Shown here: positions 39,941 to 48,567 of the stretch, in pieces | How the letters are laid out: each line of letters starts with the position of its first letter | Position numbering within the stretch: the stretch's first letter is position 1 | Origin: Cellulomonas sp. 73-92 | GTDB lineage: Bacteria > Actinomycetota > Actinomycetes > Actinomycetales > Cellulomonadaceae | DNA length: 64,000 nt | NCBI RefSeq assembly: GCF_001898175.1 | Contig: NZ_MKTH01000024.1 | Location: 105,512 to 169,511 of the forward strand | Direction: 5' to 3' | Notes under the pieces: generated by a model | Databases searched by the model: none | What the model was told of the DNA's origin: nothing | What the model saw: the letters and a program-made list of their open reading frames with translations, nothing else | Position numbers and translations under genes: made by a program

Positions 39941-41538
39941 GCCCGCACCCCCGTCCGCTCGCCACCGGGCTCGTCGTCGCCGGCCACGTCGACCGCGCCC
40001 GCCAGGTGGTCGCCGGCCGCGCCGGGCTCGTCGGTCGGCGAGGCGGCGGCGTCCGACGACCGGTCCGCGAACGCCAGCCGCGGGATGACGACGAGGCACA
40101 GCGCGGCCACCACGGCGGTGAGGCCGCACACGGCCCAGACGGTCATGTACCCGGACAGCGACCCGGCCGTCCCCTCCGCACCGCCGAGCGTCGTGTGCAC
40201 GCCCGCCGACAGTGCGAGCGCGAACGTCGCCGAGGCGAACGTGCCGCCGATGGTCTTCGTCGTGTTCGTCAGCCCGGTCGCCACCGCGGTGCGGCCGGTC
40301 GGCGCCGCTGCCGCCGCCGCGGACGGCAGGGCCGCCACGAGCGCGCCGGACCCCAGCCCGGCGATCGCCATGTTGGTGAGCAGCTGGCCCGTCGAGTGGT
40401 GGAACGGCAGGAACAGCAGGTACCCGACGGCGACGAAGGACGTCGCGATGATGAGCGACAGCCGCGGCGTCGTCGTGCGCGCGACGAGCGGGAAGGCGAG
40501 CGCCCCGAGCAGGCTGAAGATGACGTACCCGCCGACGAGGAGCGACACGACGAACTCGGAGGCACCGAGCCCGTAGCCGTAGACCGTCGGGTCGGTGCGG
40601 GCGAACGTCGACAACGGCCCCTGCGCGCCGAGCACGCTGACGCCGAACAGGAGCGCGGTGAGCTGCAGCGGCCACATCGTCGGGCGGGCGAGGACGCGCA
40701 GGTCGATGAGCGGGTCGCTCTGCCGCAGCTCCCACCGGCCGAACGGCACGAGCATGAGCACGCCGGCGGCCACGATCACCCACGGCCACCACACGCCCGC
40801 GCCGTCGAGCCGCATGAACGTCATCCCGCCGCTCATGAGCACCAGCGCCAACGAGATGAGCACGATGCCGCCGCTGTCGAGGGTGCCCGGGACGACGGGC
40901 CGCGCCGGCTCCGGCACGCGCCGCCAGATGATGACGACCACCGCCGTCACCGCGACCGCGGGCACGCACAGCAGCAGCTGCAGGCGACCCGGGGGAAGGC
41001 CGACCCCCGGCACGCCGAGAGCCGTGCTGAGCTGGCCGCTGAGCAGTGCCCCGACGATCGCGCCCGCCTGCAGCGCCGCCACGATGAAGCCGGTGGCCCG
41101 CCGGGTCGCCGACTCCGCGTCCGGCAGCCCGCGCCCCCGCGCGTGGATCAGCGCGACCTCCAGCGGCAGCCACGCGACGTAGAACGCCTGCAGCGCCCAC
41201 GCGACGACGAAGGTCGCGAAGTTCGGCGCGAACGCCAGCCCCCACGACGCCACCGCGGTGATCCCCGCGGTCGCCAGCAGCATCCGGCGGTAGCCGTAGA
41301 GGTCGCCGGCCTTGGCCACGGTGGGCACGACGAGCGCCGACAGCAGGAGGCCCGCGGCCTCGAACCAGTTGACGTCGGCGTCGTTGATGGCCAGGTGGCG
41401 GGCGATGTCGGTGAGCAGCGGCGCGTAGTAGCCCTGGATGATCCCGCTGGTCAGCTCCACGCAGACGAGGAAGCCGACGAGGCCGCCGGCCCCGATCGCC
41501 ATCCGGCCGGACCGCGCCTGCCCGGTGACCGCGACCAT
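39937..41538 (-). CDS. MFS drug/solute transporter, 14-span type
   Basis: 533 residues from an ATG with GGAGG 4 nt upstream. About 14 hydrophobic segments; motif A-like AKAGDLYGYRRMLL after span 2 and a middle loop with RRVPEPARP. The hydrophilic C-terminal tail (about 45 residues, Asp/Glu/Gly-rich) is unusual. DHA2-type exporters have this plan. Overlaps the M20 gene by ATGA. Confidence 0.82.
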   Translation of the reverse strand: MVAVTGQARSGRMAIGAGGLVGFLVCVELTSGIIQGYYAPLLTDIARHLAINDADVNWFEAAGLLLSALVVPTVAKAGDLYGYRRMLLATAGITAVASWGLAFAPNFATFVVAWALQAFYVAWLPLEVALIHARGRGLPDAESATRRATGFIVAALQAGAIVGALLSGQLSTALGVPGVGLPPGRLQLLLCVPAVAVTAVVVIIWRRVPEPARPVVPGTLDSGGIVLISLALVLMSGGMTFMRLDGAGVWWPWVIVAAGVLMLVPFGRWELRQSDPLIDLRVLARPTMWPLQLTALLFGVSVLGAQGPLSTFARTDPTVYGYGLGASEFVVSLLVGGYVIFSLLGALAFPLVARTTTPRLSLIIATSFVAVGYLLFLPFHHSTGQLLTNMAIAGLGSGALVAALPSAAAAAAPTGRTAVATGLTNTTKTIGGTFASATFALALSAGVHTTLGGAEGTAGSLSGYMTVWAVCGLTAVVAALCLVVIPRLAFADRSSDAAASPTDEPGAAGDHLAGAVDVAGDDEPGGERTGVRA

Positions 41539-41636
41539 GCGTCCTCCGCTCGTCGTGCGCCCGCGTTGGTGCGACCGCCCGATCGTAGAACCCGGCACCG
41601 ACGGAACCTCGGCGCCGCCTGCTGCGTGAATACGCT

Positions 41637-42206
41637 GTGAGCACCATGAGCGGCACCGACGGCGAGGTCGGCGTGGCCCCCGCCGAGTACGCCGACGTGC
41701 TCGCGAGCGGCGGGCCGCCCAGCCGCGACGCCGAGTTCACCGCGTTCATGGCCGATCATGCCGCTGACCTGCGGCGGACCGCGTGGCTCCTCGTCGGTGA
41801 CCTCCACCGCGCCGAGGAGCTGACGCAGGAGGCCCTGGCGCGCACGTACGCCTCGTGGGGCCGCGCCCGGCAGACCGACCCGCTCGCCTACTCCCGCCGC
41901 GTGCTCGCCAACCTGCGGATCGACACGTGGCGCCGGCGTCGGCGCGAGGTGCTCACCGCCGAGGTGCCCGACGAGGCCCGCACCGGGTCCGAGGGCCGGG
42001 CCGACGACCGTGACCAGCTGGTCCGGGCGCTCGCCCTGCTCAACGCGCGGCAACGGCGGGTCGTCGTGCTCCGCCACCTCGTCGGCCTCTCCGAGGCGGA
42101 GGTCGCCGCCACGCTGGGGATGAGCGTCGGCACCGTGAAGTCCAGCTCGTCGCGCGCGCTCGCCACGCTGCGCGCCGCGCTCTCGTCGGACGGAGACCTG
42201 CGATGA
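41637..42206 (+). CDS. SigE-family ECF sigma factor
   Basis: 189 residues; GTG at 41637 or ATG at 41646. Region 2 is FMADHAADLRRTAWLLVGDL, then AEELTQEALARTYASW; region 4 is NARQRRVVVLRHLVGLSEAE, then VAATLGMSVGTVKSSSSRAL. GGAACC at 41603-41608 upstream could be its own promoter element. Its stop overlaps the membrane-protein gene, whose product is the natural anti-sigma candidate. Confidence 0.88.
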   Translation: MSTMSGTDGEVGVAPAEYADVLASGGPPSRDAEFTAFMADHAADLRRTAWLLVGDLHRAEELTQEALARTYASWGRARQTDPLAYSRRVLANLRIDTWRRRRREVLTAEVPDEARTGSEGRADDRDQLVRALALLNARQRRVVVLRHLVGLSEAEVAATLGMSVGTVKSSSSRALATLRAALSSDGDLR

Positions 42207-43909
42207 CCGCGAACGACGAGCCCACCGTCGCCGCGCTGCGGCGCCTGGCCGCCGACGCTCCCGGGGACCCGTGGGCGCCCGACGCCGCGGCCGTCCTGCA
42301 CCGGGGGCGCGTGCTGCGCGCCCGCCGTGCCACCGGAGCGGCCACCACGGGGGCTCTCGTCCTCGCGCTGGCGATCGGCGTGCCCGCGGCGCTCGCCCGT
42401 CACGGCACGCCCGGCCCGGTCAACCCGGGGCAGCCGACGTCCACGGCCTCGCCCGTCACGCCCTCGGCCGCTCCGACCGATGCCGCGCCGAGCCCGACGA
42501 CGCCACTCGGCCCCGTCTCGATCAACGCCTACGGCCAGAGCACGTACGCCGTGGGCGCCGGCCAGGCGGCGGTGCTCGACGTGCCGAACCTCTACGCCGT
42601 CAACGTGCCGCAGGCGTCGGGCGCCCAGGTCGTCGCGCACGGCATCGGCGGGTTGGACGTCACCGTCATGGCTGACGGCTCGCACGCCGCGACCGTCCTC
42701 CTGGATGCCAGCGCGAACCACGGCCAGTCGGCGACCGTCCCCCTGGACTGGCCGGCGACCGAGCACGCCTCCGACTACTCCATGTCGCACCACTACCCCA
42801 TCCCGACCTTCATCTCGTCCGCCACCGACTCGTTCCAGTACGCCTACCTCGTCGGCACGGTCCCGTCATGGCTGCACGACCCGGTGGTGGAGCTGGTCTC
42901 CGACACCCCGTGGACGCTGCCGGACGGGACCAGCACCCACCTGGCGCAGGTGCCGACGTTCCGCGCCCCGACCCCCGACGGGCGACTGATGTACGTCATC
43001 ACCGGGGCGGGCGCGATGGCGCTGAACTGGCTTGCGCCCGGCCATCACGTCGCCATCGCCTTCGCCAACTCGAACGAGCCCGAGCCCTTCGTCCCCGGCT
43101 GCGAGCAGGACATCGGCGCCTACGGCTGCACCCTCATCCCGATGCCGGCGCAGTACCTCACGGGCGTGCCGGCACCGTTCACGTCGGTGGCCGACGGGGC
43201 GGCGTCGCTTGCCGGTACGACCCCGCGTGGCACGACCTGGCCCGCTGTGGCCCCCGCGCCCGCCGAGATCGCCCCCGGCGTGCTCGCCGCGACTGCGGCC
43301 GGTGCGACGGACTCGTCCGGCGCCCTCCACTTCACGGGCTGGGCCGGCGCCGCGGTATCCGTGATCCGTGATGGTACGGACAGCGACTCGCTGATCGAGA
43401 TCAACGCCACGACGGGGACGACGGGCACGCAGATCGTCCAGAAGGGCTTCCTCGACCCCGGCCGCGCCACCGTCGTGAGCTCGCAGTTCGACAACGCGCG
43501 CGACGGCGTCTTCGTCGGCGGCACCGTGCCTCCGGGCCTGGCCGGCGTGCACGTGTTCGTCACCACACCCGGCGGCTTCACGCAGGCGGGCGGCGGCACC
43601 ACGCCGGTGCTCGAGGTGCCGACGTTCCTGGCGCCCCCCCGGCAGAACAACCCGGTCCCGGCAGACCGGCCGTGGTTCCTCGTCGACTTCACCGGCGACG
43701 CGAGCGCGTCCGTTGGGCAGCTGACGAACGGGATCGGGTTCACCGGCGACGTCATCTTCGCCGCGTCCGACGGCACGATCGTCGACGACCGCTGCACGCG
43801 GGCGCCGGCGGTGACCTGCCGGGCCGGCGAGCAGCCGGACGCCGCCTCTCAAGCGGTCTACGCCTCGATCCGGCAGCTGGTCGCCAAGGAGACCGGGCTC
43901 GGCAAATGA
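42203..43909 (+). CDS. Single-span membrane protein, candidate anti-sigma partner
   Basis: 568 residues, ATG overlapping the sigma stop. About 45 cytoplasmic residues (AALRRLAADAPGDPWAPDAA) precede one span at about 46-66 (GAATTGALVLALAIGVPAAL), then a Ser/Thr/Pro stalk and a large beta-rich extracytoplasmic domain with an isolated pair of Cys (near 300) and a C-terminal pair. This is the plan of membrane anti-sigma factors coupled to SigE-family sigmas, though no ZAS motif is visible. Confidence 0.65.
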   Translation: MTANDEPTVAALRRLAADAPGDPWAPDAAAVLHRGRVLRARRATGAATTGALVLALAIGVPAALARHGTPGPVNPGQPTSTASPVTPSAAPTDAAPSPTTPLGPVSINAYGQSTYAVGAGQAAVLDVPNLYAVNVPQASGAQVVAHGIGGLDVTVMADGSHAATVLLDASANHGQSATVPLDWPATEHASDYSMSHHYPIPTFISSATDSFQYAYLVGTVPSWLHDPVVELVSDTPWTLPDGTSTHLAQVPTFRAPTPDGRLMYVITGAGAMALNWLAPGHHVAIAFANSNEPEPFVPGCEQDIGAYGCTLIPMPAQYLTGVPAPFTSVADGAASLAGTTPRGTTWPAVAPAPAEIAPGVLAATAAGATDSSGALHFTGWAGAAVSVIRDGTDSDSLIEINATTGTTGTQIVQKGFLDPGRATVVSSQFDNARDGVFVGGTVPPGLAGVHVFVTTPGGFTQAGGGTTPVLEVPTFLAPPRQNNPVPADRPWFLVDFTGDASASVGQLTNGIGFTGDVIFAASDGTIVDDRCTRAPAVTCRAGEQPDAASQAVYASIRQLVAKETGLGK

Positions 43910-43966
43910 TGCGTGCCCCTTGTCAACCTCGCAGGCCACTGCTGCGTTCTGGCTAGTGTGGCGGGG

Positions 43967-44345
43967 GTGCAGCAGGCGGCGCCGCGCGACGACGAGCGGC
44001 CGGCGGACCTCGTCGACGTCGTGCCCGTCGGCGGCGGGCGACCAGGCGACCTCGACGCCGAGTTCACCGCCTTCATGGCCGAGCACGCCGACACGCTGCT
44101 GCACACGGCGTGGCTGCTGGTCGGGAACATGGACCGCGCCGAGGAGCTCACGCAGCAGGCGCTCGTTCGCACGTACGGCGCGGGGCGCCGCGCCCGGACC
44201 GACCCGCTGCCGTACGCCAGCCCCGGAGATTCGGCGCCGGCCTCGGGGACCTCGTCGGTCAGCACCTCGCGGCGGTGACGTCGCCAGGTGTCGACGCGGA
44301 GGTTCACCAGCACGCGGCGGGGTACCGACAGGTCGCCGCGGGCCT
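43967..44345 (+). pseudogene. Decayed second SigE-family sigma gene with a micro-inversion
   Basis: From a GTG at 43967 the frame copies the first sigma gene (LDAEFTAFMAEHADTLLHTA, then WLLVGNMDRAEELTQQALVR) up to DPLPYA and then turns to nonsense, stopping at 44278. The expected continuation (RRVLVNLRVDTWRRHRREVL, then TDEVPEAG) is present but on the minus strand between 44212 and 44325. The segment is bounded by GTAC at 44212-44215 and 44322-44325, so about 110 bp were inverted. Region 4 is gone. Only the first 103 codons could be made. Confidence 0.75.
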
Positions 44346-44404
44346 CGTCGTCCCGTAGACGCGGCACCGGTGGGCTGGGAGCGCGGGCCGTGCGCGGTGC
44401 CGGC

Positions 44405-44671
44405 CTACCGCCGGTATGCGTCGCGGCGGTGCGCGAGCGCGACGACCTCGACCACCACGTTGCCGTCGTCGATCCGATAGATCACCCGGTACTCGCCGCG
44501 GCGGGCCGTCCAGCGGTCGTCCATCGGCGGCTTCAGCCGCTTGCCCACGCGGCGCGGGTTCTCAGCCAGTGGACCCTGCACGAACTCCCAGCACGCGACG
44601 GCGGCCTTCTCCGGGAGCCGCTCCTGCAGGTCCCGGCGGGCTCGCGCCGTCCACCTGATGCCGTACGTCAC
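44405..44671 (-). CDS. RelE/ParE-family toxin
   Basis: 88 residues, GTG overlapping the antitoxin stop (GTGA). RelE fold markers: YGIRWTARARRDLQERLPEK, PRRVGKRLKPPMDDRWTARR and GEYRVIYRIDDGNVVVEVVA. Members of this family cleave ribosome-bound mRNA or bind gyrase. Second gene of a classic antitoxin-first pair. Confidence 0.9.
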   Translation of the reverse strand: MTYGIRWTARARRDLQERLPEKAAVACWEFVQGPLAENPRRVGKRLKPPMDDRWTARRGEYRVIYRIDDGNVVVEVVALAHRRDAYRR

Positions 44672-44952
44672 TCGGGCAGCCAGCCCTTGGCGCGAAGGTC
44701 GGCCTCGACCTCGTCGGAGGTGGAGAACTCGCCGCGCGCAAGTTCTTCCTCGCCCTCGCGGATCGCCGCCATGAGCTCCGGGTCCCCGAGCACGTCGAGC
44801 GTCTCGAGCAGCGAGTCGTAGTCATCGGCGGACAGCAGGACGGCGGCCCGACGACCGTTGCGCGTGATCTCCACCCGCTCGTGCGTGCGCACAACCTCGT
44901 CGATCAGCTGGGACAGCTGCGCTCGGGCCTCGGCCAGCGGGATCGTCGTCAT
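44668..44952 (-). CDS. Phd/YefM-family antitoxin
   Basis: 94 residues. IPLAEARAQLSQLIDEVVRT and VEITRNGRRAAVLLSADDYD are the Phd/YefM DNA-binding domain; the acidic C-terminal tail neutralises the toxin. ATG at 44952 is 7 nt after TAGAAT, so the mRNA is probably leaderless. The pair would repress its own promoter. Confidence 0.9.
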   Translation of the reverse strand: MTTIPLAEARAQLSQLIDEVVRTHERVEITRNGRRAAVLLSADDYDSLLETLDVLGDPELMAAIREGEEELARGEFSTSDEVEADLRAKGWLPE

Positions 44953-44959
44953 GTACAGA

Positions 44960-44965
44960 ATTCTA
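44960..44965 (-). promoter_or_regulatory. -10 element TAGAAT of the toxin-antitoxin operon
   Basis: TAGAAT on the minus strand ends 7 nt before the antitoxin ATG, placing transcription start at or next to the A of the start codon. TGTACA and GAATTC palindromes overlap it and are candidate binding sites for the antitoxin. Confidence 0.55.
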
Positions 44966-45037
44966 GGCAACGGCGCGGTCGTCGGGCCATGGGTCATGGC
45001 AGCAGCGTCGCGTCCGCGCGCACGACGAGAAGACGCG

Positions 45038-45093
45038 CGACGAGCCCAGGCGAGCCTCGGGTAACGGCCGGACGGGCTGTGGAGGGCTCGTCG
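45038..45093 (-). terminator. Candidate terminator of glyS
   Basis: CGACGAGCCC (45038-45047) and GGGCTCGTCG (45084-45093) are exact inverses separated by 36 nt, starting 11 nt after the glyS stop on the minus strand. A second pair, CCCAGGCG and CGCCTGGG, overlaps it and could form an alternative stem. Confidence 0.4.
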
Positions 45094-45104
45094 TGCGCCT
45101 GGGT

Positions 45105-46490
45105 CTACGCCCCGATCAAGCGGGCAGCGAGGTAGCCGGCCACCTGGTCCAGCGCCACGCGCTGCTGCTCCATCGAGTCGCGGTGCCGGATCGTCACCGC
45201 CTGGTCCTCGAGCGTGTCGAAGTCGACCGTGATGCAGAACGGCGTGCCGACCTCGTCCTGCCGGCGATAGCGGCGGCCGATCGCACCGGCGTCGTCGAAG
45301 TCGACGTTCCAGCTCTTGCGGAGCTCGGCGGCCAGGTCACGCGCCTTCGGCGAGAGGGCCTCGTTGCGGCTCAGCGGGAGCACCGCGGCCTTGACCGGCG
45401 CCAGGCGCGGGTCGAGGCGCAGCACCGTGCGGACGTCGACGCCGCCCTTGGTGTTCGGGGCCTCGTCCTCGGCGTACGCCTCGACGAGGAACGCCATGAG
45501 GGACCGCGTCAGGCCGGCGGCCGGCTCGATGACGTACGGGACGTAGCGCTCGCCCTTGGTCTGGTCGAAGTACGACAGGTCGACGCCCGAGTGCTTCGTG
45601 TGGGTCGACAGGTCGAAGTCGGTCCGGTTCGCGATGCCCTCGAGCTCGCCCCACTCGCTGCCGACGAAGCCGAAGCGGTACTCGATGTCGACGGTCCGCT
45701 TCGAGTAGTGCGACAGCTTCTCCTTGGGGTGCTCGTAGAGCCGCAGGTTGTCCCGCGAGATGCCGAGGTCCGTGTACCAGCTGGTCCGGGTGTCGATCCA
45801 GTACTGGTGCCACTGTTCGTCAGTCCCGGGCTCGACGAAGAACTCCATCTCCATCTGCTCGAACTCTCGCGTCCGGAAGATGAAGTTGCCCGGCGTGATC
45901 TCGTTGCGGAAGCTCTTGCCGATCTGGCCGATGCCGAACGGCGGCTTCTTGCGCGCGGCGGTCAGCACGTTCTGGAAGTTGACGAAGATGCCCTGCGCCG
46001 TCTCCGGCCGCAGGTAGTGGAGGCCGGTCTCGTCCTCGACCGGGCCGAGGTACGTCTTGAGCATCATGTTGAAGTCGCGCGGCTCGGTCCACTGGCCGCG
46101 GGTGCCGCAGTTGGGGCACGGGACGCTCGCCAGGCCGCCCTCGGGCGCGTGGCCCTTGCGCTCGGTGAACTCGTCGATGAGCTGGTCCTCGCGGAACCGC
46201 TTGTGGCAGCTCAGGCACTCGGTGAGCGGGTCGTTGAAGACGCCCACGTGGCCGGAGGCGACCCACACCATGCGCGGCAGGATGACGCTCGAGTCGAGGC
46301 CGACGATGTCGTCGCGGCTGGTGACCATGAACTTCCACCACTGCCGCTTGATGTTCTCCTTGAGCTCCACGCCCAGCGGCCCGTAGTCCCACGCGGACCT
46401 GGTCCCGCCGTAGATCTCCCCGCTGGGGAAGACGAACCCGCGCCGCTTGGCGAGGGAGACGACGTTGTCGAGGCGGGACGTGTCGGCCAC
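45105..46490 (-). CDS. glyS: Glycyl-tRNA synthetase, single-chain class II
   Basis: 461 residues from a GTG with AGGAG upstream. Class II motifs: [20 protein letters not shown] at the N-terminus, motif 2 in [20 protein letters not shown], motif 3 region [12 protein letters not shown] zinc site is suggested by CLSCHKRF and CPNCGTRG. C-terminal anticodon-binding domain from about 355. It charges tRNA-Gly. Confidence 0.95.
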   Translation of the reverse strand: MADTSRLDNVVSLAKRRGFVFPSGEIYGGTRSAWDYGPLGVELKENIKRQWWKFMVTSRDDIVGLDSSVILPRMVWVASGHVGVFNDPLTECLSCHKRFREDQLIDEFTERKGHAPEGGLASVPCPNCGTRGQWTEPRDFNMMLKTYLGPVEDETGLHYLRPETAQGIFVNFQNVLTAARKKPPFGIGQIGKSFRNEITPGNFIFRTREFEQMEMEFFVEPGTDEQWHQYWIDTRTSWYTDLGISRDNLRLYEHPKEKLSHYSKRTVDIEYRFGFVGSEWGELEGIANRTDFDLSTHTKHSGVDLSYFDQTKGERYVPYVIEPAAGLTRSLMAFLVEAYAEDEAPNTKGGVDVRTVLRLDPRLAPVKAAVLPLSRNEALSPKARDLAAELRKSWNVDFDDAGAIGRRYRRQDEVGTPFCITVDFDTLEDQAVTIRHRDSMEQQRVALDQVAGYLAARLIGA

Positions 46491-46627
46491 TGGTGCTCCT
46501 GGGTCGGGTGGTGCCACGGCTGGGTGCCGCAGCCAACGGCCCAGGCTACCGGGCGGACGACGAGGCGACCGCGCCGGCCCGGTGGCCCGACCGCCCTCGG
46601 AGCCGCCCGAATCTGACATGCTGTAAC

Positions 46628-46655
46628 TTAGGTGATCCTTACCACGGGCTATCCT
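46628..46655 (+). promoter_or_regulatory. IdeR/DtxR-like box and -10 of the DedA-like gene
   Basis: TTAGGTGATCCTTACC at 46628-46643 matches the iron-box consensus TTAGGTTAGSCTAACCTAA at about 12 of 19 positions, with both half-sites recognisable. TATCCT at 46650-46655 is a -10 element 6 nt before the GTG, so the message is probably leaderless. Iron (or manganese) repression is inferred. Confidence 0.5.
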
Positions 46656-46661
46656 CGGCGC

Positions 46662-47228
46662 GTGATGCGGGCCTCGACCGACGTCGCTGCCGCCTACGGG
46701 CTGGCGGGCAAGCCGTTCGTCGTCGTGCTCCTGGTGCTGTTCGCCATCGTCTTCGCCCGGTCGCACCTCACCTACTGGGCCGGCCGCGGCGTGGTGCGCG
46801 GCGCCATGTACGGCCAGGAGAAGATCGGCGGCCCGGCGTGGTGGCGGGCGATGGTGCTCCGGATCGGCGCGTTCGCCGCGTCCGCACCCGCTCGACGAGG
46901 CCTGGCCCTGCTCCACCGCTTCGGCCCGGTGGCGGTGACGCTCGCCTACCTGACGGTCGGCGTGCAGACCGCCGTGTTCGCGGGCTCGGGGCTGCTGCGC
47001 ATGCCGTACCTGCGGTTTACGCTCGCGTCCGTGCCGGGCGCGGCCGCGTGGGCCCTCGTCTGGGCGACCGTCGGTTTCGGCGCCGTGTGGGCGGGGCTCG
47101 CGCTGGCGGCGCGCTCGCCGTGGGCGCTGGTGGTGGCGCTCGCTGCGGTCGCGGCGGTCGTCGGCGGGCTCGTCGTGCGCTCCCGCCGCTCAGCACGCCC
47201 GACGCCCGCGGACTCCCCCGCCCCCTGA
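46662..47228 (+). CDS. DedA/VTT-like membrane protein
   Basis: 188 residues; GTG at 46662 fits the leaderless promoter, and an ATG at 46665 is the alternative. Four or five spans. [17 protein letters not shown] and [20 protein letters not shown], then LVWATVGFG, are reminiscent of the small VTT-domain proteins. The family is linked to lipid scrambling and envelope maintenance. Charged C-terminal tail. Preceded by an IdeR-like box, which is unusual for this family. Confidence 0.65.
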   Translation: MMRASTDVAAAYGLAGKPFVVVLLVLFAIVFARSHLTYWAGRGVVRGAMYGQEKIGGPAWWRAMVLRIGAFAASAPARRGLALLHRFGPVAVTLAYLTVGVQTAVFAGSGLLRMPYLRFTLASVPGAAAWALVWATVGFGAVWAGLALAARSPWALVVALAAVAAVVGGLVVRSRRSARPTPADSPAP

Positions 47229-47288
47229 CGGATCCCCTCGCTCGCCGCACCCCCGCCGGCGTCGCCCCATTCGCCGAGCGCCCCCTTT

Positions 47289-47369
47289 GCCGAGCGCCCA
47301 CTTCGTCGCCGAGACCGTCCCTTCCGACGTTCGGAACGCCCGTTGTCGATCACGAAGTGGGCGCTCGGC
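47289..47369. repeat. Dispersed palindromic repeat, copy 1
   Basis: Perfect 18-bp outer arms, GCCGAGCGCCCACTTCGT and its inverse, enclose about 45 bp with an inner stem TTCCGA-CGT-TCGGAA. The right arm supplies the last codons and TGA of the minus-strand AbiEi-like gene. Same element as at 48333-48417 and 52759-52842. Confidence 0.8.
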
Positions 47370-48282
47370 GCATCCGGCCCACGCCGGCGGTGTGGAGGCG
47401 CGCCAGCATGGGGCCACCCAACCAGGCGTCGGACCATGTCCAGCGCACCACGGTGAGGCCCAACGCACGGAGCCGGTCCTCCCGCAGCTTCTCCTCCCAG
47501 AGCTGATCGGAGGCGGACCGGTCCGCCTCGTCGATCCCGTACTTCGATCGGCCGTCGAACTCGCCGACGACCCCGAGCGCCTCCCACCAGAAGTCCACGC
47601 GGCCGACGAAGCCCTGGTCATCCCGCACGACGTGCTGCAGGTCCGGGGCCGGGACCCCGAGCTCACGCATGCGAACCCGGCTGAGCGACTCACCGGCCGA
47701 CTCGCTGCGCCCGTCGACGAAGGCCACCACGTCCCGCGCCATCCGGATCCCGCGGCCTCGTCCGACCGCCGCGAGGGCCGCCTGCAGCTCGTCCGGCGTG
47801 ACCGCTCCGCGGTGGAGCGCGGCGTCACCCGCGGCCGCACCCGTGAGGAACCCGTCCGTCCGCGCCAGATCGACCACCGTCCGTGCGGCACTCGTCACCG
47901 GGATGCCGTCGATCTCGCTCGCCGGGACCGGCCCCGCGACGGCGTGGCGGACGTAGGTGCGCCGGTTGTCCGGGCCGGAGTCACCGGTCACGGTGAGATG
48001 CACCTCGGTTCCGCCTGCGCCGACGACCGGCAGGCCCCACAGCGCCGCCGCCGATCGGTGGGACACGAGGCTCGGCGAGCGCGTGGCGTCGATCGCTGCC
48101 CGGATCTCGATGAGGTTCCGCTGCCGCGGCTCGATGCCCTGCCAGTGGTCGGCACCCACGTAGACGCCACGCCGGACGCGCCGCAGGTCACCGCGACCCG
48201 CCGCACGTCTCATGACGGCTCCACGTGCCTCGGTCTCGGCGTCGATCCGCAGCACGGCGGCGGCGCGAATCGGCTGATCCAC
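47350..48282 (-). CDS. AbiEi-like protein with endonuclease-fold C-terminus
   Basis: About 310 residues from the GTG at 48282; an ATG at 48213 would remove 23 residues of a plausible helical N-terminus. The N-terminal part (RRVRRGVYVGADHWQG, SHRSAAALWGLPVVG) is like the winged-helix and middle domains of AbiEi antitoxin-type proteins. The C-terminal part (GRVDFWWEALGVVGEFDGRS, then LWEEKLREDRLRALG) resembles the DUF559/Vsr nuclease fold with D-ExK-like residues. Such orphan genes are common in actinobacteria. Ends inside a dispersed repeat. Confidence 0.65.
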   Translation of the reverse strand: MDQPIRAAAVLRIDAETEARGAVMRRAAGRGDLRRVRRGVYVGADHWQGIEPRQRNLIEIRAAIDATRSPSLVSHRSAAALWGLPVVGAGGTEVHLTVTGDSGPDNRRTYVRHAVAGPVPASEIDGIPVTSAARTVVDLARTDGFLTGAAAGDAALHRGAVTPDELQAALAAVGRGRGIRMARDVVAFVDGRSESAGESLSRVRMRELGVPAPDLQHVVRDDQGFVGRVDFWWEALGVVGEFDGRSKYGIDEADRSASDQLWEEKLREDRLRALGLTVVRWTWSDAWLGGPMLARLHTAGVGRMRRAPTS

Positions 48283-48332
48283 GTCGGCACGTTCGCACAC
48301 TCGCCCGGCCGGCGAGCGCGCTTGTCCACAGC

Positions 48333-48417
48333 CCGGCGAGCGCCCACTTCGTCGCCCAGAACGGTCCTTCCGGACGTCGCACGAGCCGGCCTCGCTGACG
48401 AAGTGGGCGCTCGGCGG
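48333..48417. repeat. Dispersed palindromic repeat, copy 2
   Basis: Arms at 48333-48353 and 48397-48417 (21 bp, one mismatch) carry the same CGAGCGCCCACTTCGTC core as copy 1. It stands upstream of the AbiEi-like gene, so that gene has a copy on each side. Confidence 0.8.
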
Positions 48418-48446
48418 AGGCGTGGGTGCGTGGGACAGGGGTGCCC

Positions 48447-48508
48447 AGCGAGGAGGGGCGCGTAGCGAGGAGGGGCGCGTAGCGAGGAGGGGCGCGTAGC
48501 GAGGAGGC
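48447..48508. repeat. 17-bp tandem repeat AGCGAGGAGGGGCGCGT
   Basis: Three exact copies (48447-48463, 48464-48480, 48481-48497) and a partial fourth. Each unit contains GAGGAGG, a ribosome-site-like core, 60-120 nt upstream of the protease gene. Probably slipped-strand product. Confidence 0.75.
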
Positions 48509-48567
48509 GACGCTCGCCCTGGGCGAACGGCGGTATCGGCCCGAGCGGCCAGTGCGCTGCAGTAGCC

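Noticed and set aside
36305..40576. Plus-strand frame of 1423 codons opposite dusB, DUF2079 and M20 genes
   Set aside because: Antisense artefact of GC-rich coding; composition is Arg/His/Gly/Ala-rich and the opposite strand has clear conserved families.
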